NCBI GenBank assembly: GCA_903847285.1
Contig: CAINDH010000246.1
Coordinates: 1-40,290 of the forward strand
Length of the DNA stretch: 40,290 nt
DNA from: an uncultured Verrucomicrobia subdivision 3 bacterium
Lineage (GTDB): Bacteria; Verrucomicrobiota; Verrucomicrobiae; Limisphaerales; UBA11358
Direction of reading: 5' to 3'
In this document: positions 34,269-40,290 of the stretch, piece after piece
Layout of the letters: every line of letters begins with the position of its first letter
Numbering within the stretch: position 1 is the first letter of the stretch
Made by a program: the position numbers and the translations under genes
Notes under the pieces: model-generated
What the model saw: the letters and a program-made list of their open reading frames with translations, nothing else
Told to the model about the DNA's origin: nothing
Database searches by the model: none

Positions 34269-34955
34269 ATGAGCCTCATCCGTCTCCAGAAAATTTCTCG
34301 CCACTACCGGATGGGGGCCGAGACGGTCCATGCGTTGCGCGAAGTGTCGCTGGAAATTCAGCGCGGCGAATATGTCGCCATCATGGGACCGTCCGGTTCC
34401 GGCAAATCCACGCTGATGAATTTAGTCGGTTGCCTCGACACGCCGACGGGCGGGACTTATGAACTGAACAACCACTTCGTTAGCGAGATGAATGACAACC
34501 AGCTCGCTAAAATTCGAAACAAGGAAATCGGTTTCATTTTCCAGACATTCAATTTACTCCCGCGCTCCGATGCGTTGCGGAATGTAGAATTGCCGCTCGT
34601 CTATGCAGGCATCGGAAAACGCGAACGTCGCGAAATGGCGATGGCAGCGCTCACGAGCGTGGGTCTCGCCGACCGGGTTCATCACAAACCGAATGAAATG
34701 TCTGGCGGCCAGCGCCAACGGGTTGCCGTCGCCCGCGCATTGGTGAACAAACCCAGTATCCTGCTCGCCGACGAGCCAACGGGAAATCTTGATTCCAAAA
34801 CTGGCACGGAAATCATGGCGCTTTTCCAGCAGCTTGCCGATAAAGGGAACACAATCATCGTCGTCACCCACGAAGAAGAAGTCGCCTTGCATTCGCAACG
34901 CATCATCCGCATCCGCGACGGACTTATCGCGAGTGATGAGCGCGTTAAAAAATAA
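34269..34955 (+). CDS. MacB/LolD-type ABC transporter ATP-binding protein
   Basis: 228 residues, the usual length of a stand-alone LolD/MacB ATPase. All motifs are present: Walker [10 protein letters not shown] (40-48), Q-loop in [10 protein letters not shown], signature [15 protein letters not shown] (Ser145-Gln148), Walker [14 protein letters not shown] (164 onward) and H-loop His201 in VVTHEEEVA. It powers the two following permeases; eight bases separate its stop from the first. [21 protein letters not shown] is typical of the MacB-type lipoprotein/macrolide group. Substrate not readable. Confidence 0.95.
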   Translation: MSLIRLQKISRHYRMGAETVHALREVSLEIQRGEYVAIMGPSGSGKSTLMNLVGCLDTPTGGTYELNNHFVSEMNDNQLAKIRNKEIGFIFQTFNLLPRSDALRNVELPLVYAGIGKRERREMAMAALTSVGLADRVHHKPNEMSGGQRQRVAVARALVNKPSILLADEPTGNLDSKTGTEIMALFQQLADKGNTIIVVTHEEEVALHSQRIIRIRDGLIASDERVKK

Positions 34956-34963
34956 TTCCGGCG

Positions 34964-36193
34964 ATGAATTTTCTCACCGAACTCCGTGAAGGGCTGGTAA
35001 TTTCGTGGAGCGCCATCCGCGCGAACAAGCTGCGCTCAATCCTGACGACGCTAGGCATCGTCATCGGCATTGTTACGGTCACGCTGATGGGGACGGCGAT
35101 TCAGGGCGTGAACAATTCCTTCATGGGCAGCATCTCATCCATCGGCGCGGACGTGCTTTACGTCGAGCGTAGCAGTTGGTTCATCAACTCACGCGAGGCT
35201 TGGATGAAAGTCTCTCGCAACCCTTATGTAACGCTCGCAGATGCTGATGCGCTGCAGCGTCAAATGACGCTGGCGCGTGCCATCGCGCCGGTAGCTCAAG
35301 AGTGGGATTCGGTCAAATACCAGAAACGCTCCTCTTCCTCTACACAGGTTGTAGGCACCACAGAAGGTTATCAATACACAAGCGGCATCGTTATGGCAGA
35401 GGGTCGATTTCTTTCGACGGCGGAATGTGATGGCGGGCGTCCGGTCTGTGTGATTGGCGCGGAACTGGCAACGAATCTATTTCTCAACACCTCGCCTATC
35501 GGTGAACGGATCTATCTCGATAAGCATGAGTTTGAAGTGGTTGGTGTGCTGGATAAGCAAGGCGGGTTTGCGGAGCAAGGTGGGGCGGATGGCCAAATCA
35601 TCATTCCCCTGCCCCAGTTCACGCGTCACATCTGGGCGAACCCGCCGTTTACGATTCAAGTCAAAGTTTCGGACCTTACGCAGTTGCCAGATGCGAAAGA
35701 GGAATTACGTTCCATCTTGCGCCGGTTCCGGCACATTGCGCCGGGCGATGCCGATAATTTTTCCATCAACCAGCAGGATCAGTTTCTCGAAATATTTCAT
35801 CAGGTGGCCGGCTCGATCGCGGGCGTGGCCTTGTTCATCACCGGATTATCATTGTTTGTCGGCGGCATCGGCATCATGAACATCATGTTCGTGTCCGTGG
35901 CGGAACGGACTCGAGAAATCGGTGTGCGCAAAGCCATCGGCGCCAAAAGACGCACCATCCTGTTGCAATTTCTTATCGAGGCTGCGTGCATCTGTCTGAT
36001 CGGCGGCATCATCGCGCTGCTTATCGCCTGGCCGGCCACGTTGCTGCTGAAAAAAGTCATGCCAGCCACGCTCTCGCCGCTGATTGTGTTCATCTCGCTT
36101 GGAGCGTCTGCTTTAACAGGAATTCTCTCAGGCTTTTTCCCAGCATGGCGCGCAGCGCGGATGAACCCTGTGGATGCGTTGCGGAACGAATGA
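34964..36193 (+). CDS. MacB-like ABC permease, first copy
   Basis: 409 residues. One N-terminal membrane helix (about 20-42, ILTTLGIVIGIVTVTLMG), a large MacB periplasmic core (about 45-285), and three C-terminal helices with the FtsX signature GIGIMNIMFVSVAERTREIG and VRKAIGAKRRTILLQFLIE. It ends FPAWRAARMNPVDALRNE, the standard tail of this family. Its TGA overlaps the ATG of the second permease (36190-36193). MacB-like permeases act as dimers that move substrates out through the adaptor and an outer-membrane channel. Confidence 0.94.
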   Translation: MNFLTELREGLVISWSAIRANKLRSILTTLGIVIGIVTVTLMGTAIQGVNNSFMGSISSIGADVLYVERSSWFINSREAWMKVSRNPYVTLADADALQRQMTLARAIAPVAQEWDSVKYQKRSSSSTQVVGTTEGYQYTSGIVMAEGRFLSTAECDGGRPVCVIGAELATNLFLNTSPIGERIYLDKHEFEVVGVLDKQGGFAEQGGADGQIIIPLPQFTRHIWANPPFTIQVKVSDLTQLPDAKEELRSILRRFRHIAPGDADNFSINQQDQFLEIFHQVAGSIAGVALFITGLSLFVGGIGIMNIMFVSVAERTREIGVRKAIGAKRRTILLQFLIEAACICLIGGIIALLIAWPATLLLKKVMPATLSPLIVFISLGASALTGILSGFFPAWRAARMNPVDALRNE

Positions 36194-37455
36194 AAAACAA
36201 ATTCCAATTCCTCAATGAATTCCGAGAGAGCCTTGGGATGGCGCTCGGCGCAATTGCCGCGCACAAATTGCGTTCGGCGCTCACACTGCTTGGCGTGCTC
36301 GTCGGCGTGTTTTCTATCATCGTCGTGATGACCGCGATGCGCGTGATGCAAACCAACATCGAACGCCAGTTGAGTTCCCTCGGCAGCACCACCTTCATGG
36401 TTAAAAAATGGCCAAACACCACGTTTGGCGGCGTGTCAGACATCGATTGGCAAAAATACTGGCGACGGAAAAATATTACGCTTCAGCAGGCCAAACGATT
36501 GGAAGAACGTCTCACCATCCCGGCCAGCATCGGCGTGGAAACATCATTTTGGTCAGGTGAAATTCGCACCCGTTACCGGACGAGTGCGCCCACGGTGAAA
36601 CTTTACGGCGACACCCCGGGCAGTTTTCCCGCCCACAACTGGGTTGTCGCTGAAGGTCGTCCCCTAATGGATTCAGACGTGGACGGCAACCGCAGCGTAT
36701 GCGTGCTTGGCAGCGGCCTTGCAACGAATATTTTCCCGAATAGTTCGCCCGTCGGCGAGGAATTGAACATTGGCGGCGTGAATTACACCATCATCGGCGT
36801 GCTGGAAGGCCACGGCGGCGCGATGGGCAGCGATCAGAATAATTTTGCCATTCTCCCTATTACTACCGGGATGAACCGCTACGGCGGTTGGAATTTTCGC
36901 AGTCTTAACCTGCTCGTCGCCGCACCGGATCGCGCCAACTACGATGCCACGCTCGAAGAGGTCCGCTCTGCGCTCCGGGTCATCCGAAAAGTTCCGCCCG
37001 GCAAACCGGATGATTTTGAAATTTCCTCTAATGACTCGCTCATCACGCAGTTCAAAAGTTTCACCCGCAACGTCCGCATTTGCGTCACACTTATTAGCGG
37101 CATCGCATTACTGGCCGCCGGCATCGGCATCATGAACATCATGCTTGTCTCCGTCACCGAACGCACCCGCGAGATCGGCATCCGCCGAGCCATCGGAGCC
37201 AAGAAACGGAATATCATGGTGCAATTCATTTTTGAAGCCACAGCGCTCTGCCAAGTTGGCGGCGCCATTGGAGTGGTGCTCGGCATTCTCGGCGGCAACA
37301 TCCTCGCGCTCGTCCTGAAACTTCCGCCAGTGATTCCCGTGGATTGGGTGATTATCGGTCTAGCCATCTGCTCCGCGGTAGGCATTATTTTTGGAACCTA
37401 CCCCGCGTGGAAAGCCGCAAACCTCGATCCAATCGAATCGCTACGTTACGAGTGA
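36190..37455 (+). CDS. MacB-like ABC permease, second copy
   Basis: 421 residues from the ATG at 36190, which overlaps the preceding stop (ATGA); the open frame reaches 35986 but that part is inside the first permease and is rejected. Layout is the same: N-terminal helix (about 24-46, ALTLLGVLVGVFSIIVVM), periplasmic core, and the FtsX end GIGIMNIMLVSVTERTREIG, IRRAIGAKKRNIMVQFIFE, then YPAWKAANLDPIESLRYE. It is clearly a paralogue of the first permease but diverged. One ATPase with two different permeases points to a heterodimeric exporter. It converges on folC, with a 20-base gap. Confidence 0.94.
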   Translation: MKNKFQFLNEFRESLGMALGAIAAHKLRSALTLLGVLVGVFSIIVVMTAMRVMQTNIERQLSSLGSTTFMVKKWPNTTFGGVSDIDWQKYWRRKNITLQQAKRLEERLTIPASIGVETSFWSGEIRTRYRTSAPTVKLYGDTPGSFPAHNWVVAEGRPLMDSDVDGNRSVCVLGSGLATNIFPNSSPVGEELNIGGVNYTIIGVLEGHGGAMGSDQNNFAILPITTGMNRYGGWNFRSLNLLVAAPDRANYDATLEEVRSALRVIRKVPPGKPDDFEISSNDSLITQFKSFTRNVRICVTLISGIALLAAGIGIMNIMLVSVTERTREIGIRRAIGAKKRNIMVQFIFEATALCQVGGAIGVVLGILGGNILALVLKLPPVIPVDWVIIGLAICSAVGIIFGTYPAWKAANLDPIESLRYE

Positions 37456-37475
37456 GCGGTAGCTGATACTTCGGC

Positions 37476-38774
37476 CTATTTTTTGGCAGACCATTCGTTT
37501 AATCCACGTTCGCTGGTGTTGGCCGGTGAATGACCGAGTAGCTCCAACGCCTCGCCGATCAGATAGAGCGAACCCGCGACCACGACAACTAGCTCGTCTT
37601 TGCAAGCATCCAACGCTTCTGAAAGATTTTTGCAGATTACGACTTCCGCTGATGGATTCTCCAAAGCAAAATAATTTGCGAGTTCGTCTGTGCTCGCCGT
37701 CCGTTCGCTGGCGACGGGGACAAGGAAAAACTTCACCGAGAGAGGCGCGAGGATTTTGCACATCGGCTGCCAATCCTTGTCGCCAAGAAAGCCGACGATG
37801 AACGTCGCAACGCCGACCTCCGTGACCTCACCGAGCAGAGCAGCGCGCAACGCTTCAACGCCGGCAACATTGTGCGCGCCGTCCAACAGAAATTTCAGTC
37901 CACCACAGTGAATCGTCTGCAAGCGCCCCGGCCAATGCACGGTCGCCAAACCCGAGCGAACGTTTTTCTCACTTACGGGAATCTGCTTCTGCAAAATCTC
38001 CACGATAGCAAGCGCAAGCGCGGCATTGCGCATTTGATGTTCACCGAGCAATGGCAGCGCGACTGCGTCTAGGCAAAGTGCCGGAAATTTATTTTGCGAC
38101 GAATTACCATTCGTGGCCACGGTCGTAAGTGGTGCATTTTTTTCTTTCGCAATTCTCTCAATTACGGTCAGCACCTCCGGCTGCGTAGCTCCCGTAACGA
38201 CCGGCACGCCGAGTTTGATGATGCCTGCCTTTTCTGCCCCAATTTTTTCTAGCGTATCGCCGAGCCATTGCTGGTGGTCTAACGAGATGTTCGTGATGAC
38301 ACTAGCCAGTGGCGTGACGATGTTCGTTGCGTCAAGTCGTCCGCCAAGGCCGGTTTCCAAAATTACGAGATCGCATTTTTTTTCGGCAAAAAGTTTCAGT
38401 GCCATCACGGTCACGACTTCAAACATCGTCGGATGCTGTTCGGCGGGAAATTCTTTAAGCGACTGCCGCAATTCAGCAGCCAGCCGCGCGACATCGGTTT
38501 CTGAAATCAACTGACGATTGATTTGGATCCGTTCGCGTAAGGAAACCAGATGCGGCGAGGTGAATAGGCCCACGCGCAATCCGGCTGCGCGATATATGCT
38601 TTCCAGCATCGCGCACGTGGAGCCTTTGCCATTCGTGCCAGCGACATGGATGAAGCGAAGTTTCTCGTGCGGGTTACCCGCGAGCGCCGCGAGTTTGCGC
38701 GGCGTCTCCAACCCGAAGTTCGCACCGAACATCTGCAGGCCGTGGAGAAACTGGATGGCTTCGGCGTAAGTCAT
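37476..38774 (-). CDS. folC: Bifunctional folylpolyglutamate synthase / dihydrofolate synthase
   Basis: 432 residues. The Mur-ligase-type ATP loop is HVAGTNGKGSTCAMLES (Gly46-Thr53), followed by LFTSPHLVSLRERIQING-type residues (here INRQLIS), ILETGLGGRLDATN, and ISLDHQQWLGDTLEKIGAEKAGIIK. These are the standard FolC signatures, including the Lys that is normally carbamylated. It adds glutamate to folates and, in many bacteria, makes dihydrofolate from dihydropteroate. The C-terminal part has LLDGAHNVAGVEALRAAL. It lies 15 bases after pyrG on the same strand. Confidence 0.95.
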   Translation of the reverse strand: MTYAEAIQFLHGLQMFGANFGLETPRKLAALAGNPHEKLRFIHVAGTNGKGSTCAMLESIYRAAGLRVGLFTSPHLVSLRERIQINRQLISETDVARLAAELRQSLKEFPAEQHPTMFEVVTVMALKLFAEKKCDLVILETGLGGRLDATNIVTPLASVITNISLDHQQWLGDTLEKIGAEKAGIIKLGVPVVTGATQPEVLTVIERIAKEKNAPLTTVATNGNSSQNKFPALCLDAVALPLLGEHQMRNAALALAIVEILQKQIPVSEKNVRSGLATVHWPGRLQTIHCGGLKFLLDGAHNVAGVEALRAALLGEVTEVGVATFIVGFLGDKDWQPMCKILAPLSVKFFLVPVASERTASTDELANYFALENPSAEVVICKNLSEALDACKDELVVVVAGSLYLIGEALELLGHSPANTSERGLNEWSAKK

Positions 38775-38789
38775 TCGACGCCGCTTAAC

Positions 38790-40290
38790 TCACAGCGGCT
38801 TGTGGTGGATGTGCTGATGCGCGGCAGCGATGAAACCTTTGAACAGCGGATGCGGTTGGTGCGGCTTGCTTAAAAACTCCGGATGGAACTGGCTCGCGAT
38901 GTAGAATGGGTGGTCTTTGAGTTCGATGACCTCGACCAGCTTGCCGTCGGGTGACGTGCCGCTGAAAACAAATCCGGCCTTCTCGTATTTCTCGCGATAG
39001 TTGTTGTTAAACTCATAGCGATGGCGATGGCGTTCGTGGATGACAAACGAGCCGTAAAGCTGTCCCGCCTTCGAGCCGACCACCAGCTGACACGGCTGCG
39101 AGCCGAGGCGCATGGTGCCGCCTTTCTTGGTGACTTTGCGTTGCGCGTCTAGCAGCGCGATGACAGGATGCGGTGAATTTTCGTCGAACTCCGTGGAGTG
39201 CGCCTTGTCGAGTTTCAGAACGCTGCGCGCAAATTCAATCGTGGCGATTTGCATTCCAAGGCAGAGGCCGAGGTAGGGAATTTTATTTTCGCGGGCGTAT
39301 TTTGCCGCGAGGATTTTACCTTCGATACCGCGTTCGCCAAAACCGCCCGGAACACAGATGCCGCCAATGCCGTGGAGCATTTTGTCCGCGCCGAATTTTT
39401 CGATTTCCTCCGCATCTAACTGCACGATTTCCACGCCGCAGTCGTTGCCGATGCCGCCGTGGATAATGGATTCATAGACGGATTTATAGGCGTCCTGCAA
39501 GCCGATGTATTTGCCAACGACACCGACTCGCACGCGATGCTGTGGGGCGATAAGTTTGCGGATGATCTCCTGCCATGGCTTCATGTCAGCAGCGGGCGTG
39601 GTGAGATGCAAAATACGGCAAACGAGGTCATCCATGCGCTCGCGCTGGAGCATCAGCGGCATTTCGTAAATGGAATGATCTACATCCTTCGCCTCGATGA
39701 CGGCTTCGAGTGGGACGTTGCAGAACATGGAAATTTTCTGGCGCAATTCCTTGTCGAGCGGTTTCTCGCAACGGGCGACAATGACATTCGGCATGATGCC
39801 GATTTCGCGCAGCTTGGCGACGGACTGCTGCGTGGGCTTCGTTTTCAATTCACCTGCGGCCTTGATGAAAGGAACGTAGGTGACGTGGATGAAACAGGTG
39901 TTGCCGATGCCAGCCTCCAGTGCGAACTCGCGGATTGCTTCCACGAACGGCAAGCCTTCAATGTCACCTGTGGTGCCGCCGATTTCTGTGATGATGACAT
40001 CGGCCTTGCTAGTTTCGGCGAGCAGATGGATGCGGCGTTTGATTTCATCGGTGACGTGCGGGATGACCTGCACAGTCTTGCCGAGATAGACGCCTTCGCG
40101 CTCGTTGTTCAGGACTTTCTGATAAACTTGGCCGCTCGTCAGATTGTTCATTCGCGAGAGCTTGGTGCTGGTGAAACGTTCGTAGTGGCCAAGATCAAGG
40201 TCGGTCTCCGCGCCGTCGTCGAGCACATAAACCTCGCCGTGCTGATACGGCGACATGGTGCCCGGATCCACGTTGAGATACGGGTCGAAT
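38790..40290 (-). CDS. pyrG: CTP synthase, N-terminus missing at window end
   Basis: The frame is open through the last base, reading [22 protein letters not shown], so the true start lies beyond 40290 and about the first 40-45 residues are absent (the segment is quoted here in shortened form: [19 protein letters not shown]). The synthase domain has [16 protein letters not shown] and [12 protein letters not shown]. The glutaminase domain has the nucleophile Cys in [17 protein letters not shown] and the HPEF motif near the end. It converts UTP to CTP with glutamine-derived ammonia. An internal GTG at 40271 is not the real start. Confidence 0.97.
   Translation of the reverse strand, partial: FDPYLNVDPGTMSPYQHGEVYVLDDGAETDLDLGHYERFTSTKLSRMNNLTSGQVYQKVLNNEREGVYLGKTVQVIPHVTDEIKRRIHLLAETSKADVIITEIGGTTGDIEGLPFVEAIREFALEAGIGNTCFIHVTYVPFIKAAGELKTKPTQQSVAKLREIGIMPNVIVARCEKPLDKELRQKISMFCNVPLEAVIEAKDVDHSIYEMPLMLQRERMDDLVCRILHLTTPAADMKPWQEIIRKLIAPQHRVRVGVVGKYIGLQDAYKSVYESIIHGGIGNDCGVEIVQLDAEEIEKFGADKMLHGIGGICVPGGFGERGIEGKILAAKYARENKIPYLGLCLGMQIATIEFARSVLKLDKAHSTEFDENSPHPVIALLDAQRKVTKKGGTMRLGSQPCQLVVGSKAGQLYGSFVIHERHRHRYEFNNNYREKYEKAGFVFSGTSPDGKLVEVIELKDHPFYIASQFHPEFLSKPHQPHPLFKGFIAAAHQHIHHKPL

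Noticed and set aside
35986..36189. 68-codon N-terminal extension of the second permease
   Set aside because: It overlaps the conserved end of the first permease; the ATGA overlap start gives the expected family N-terminus.

Overview
The window (40,290 bases, GC-rich but not extreme) looks like chromosomal DNA of a Gram-negative, heterotrophic member of the Planctomycetes-Verrucomicrobia-Chlamydiae group, most likely a Verrucomicrobium of the Pedosphaera/Limisphaera type. This is an inference from gene content: a fused SecDF, a planctomycete-type (PSCyt1) haem domain, a Tat-exported Gfo/Idh/MocA lipoprotein, a type IV pilin-like protein, a pectate lyase with a large N-terminal sandwich region, several lipoproteins and a beta-barrel. 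No 16S or other taxonomic marker is present. I saw no tRNA, rRNA, CRISPR array, insertion sequence, integrase or phage gene. The longest gap without a gene is about 250 bases.

Layout. (1) 1-5956, minus strand: a secreted plant-polysaccharide cassette of an unassigned 904-residue glycosidase-like protein, a GH127-type beta-L-arabinofuranosidase and a PL1-like pectate lyase cut by the window edge. (2) 6090-9194, plus: a large DUF748/AsmA-like envelope protein. (3) 9343-12100, minus: a two-domain CbiX-type chelatase, a cytoplasmic Gfo/Idh/MocA oxidoreductase and a TSUP (TauE/SafE) permease. (4) 12349-12759, plus: a small secreted mono-haem cytochrome. (5) 12907-21624, minus: a tight housekeeping run yajC-secDF-terC/alx-recJ-ispD-ctpA-tsaD. 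(6) 21715-23804, minus: a putative copper/redox cassette of a small HPCPLC-motif membrane protein, a Cys-rich-headed beta-barrel and SCO1. (7) 23896-25810, minus: argA and an L,D-transpeptidase lipoprotein. (8) 25970-32577, plus: a lipoprotein, a small unknown protein coupled to a photolyase, a Blc-type lipocalin, an orphan pilin-like protein, and a DoxX / Tat-Gfo/Idh / lipoprotein / discoidin run. (9) 32675-37455, plus: a MacAB-like exporter with one adaptor, one ATPase and two different permeases. (10) 37476-40290, minus: pyrG (cut by the window end) and folC.

Many neighbours overlap by 4 bases (ATGA, TTGA or GTGA at 3242, 10113, 26913, 31532 and 36190), which suggests translationally coupled operons. 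The most unusual structures are short tandem repeats: five 7-base units inside the cbiX-like gene and five unrelated 7-base units inside the photolyase gene, both at domain junctions and both leaving the reading frame open, plus three 10-base units directly before recJ.

No defence system or clear mobile island was found. The best candidates for undescribed biology are the SCO1/barrel/HPCPLC cassette, the small protein coupled to the photolyase, the unassigned glycosidase, and the DoxX/Tat-Gfo/lipoprotein/discoidin run.
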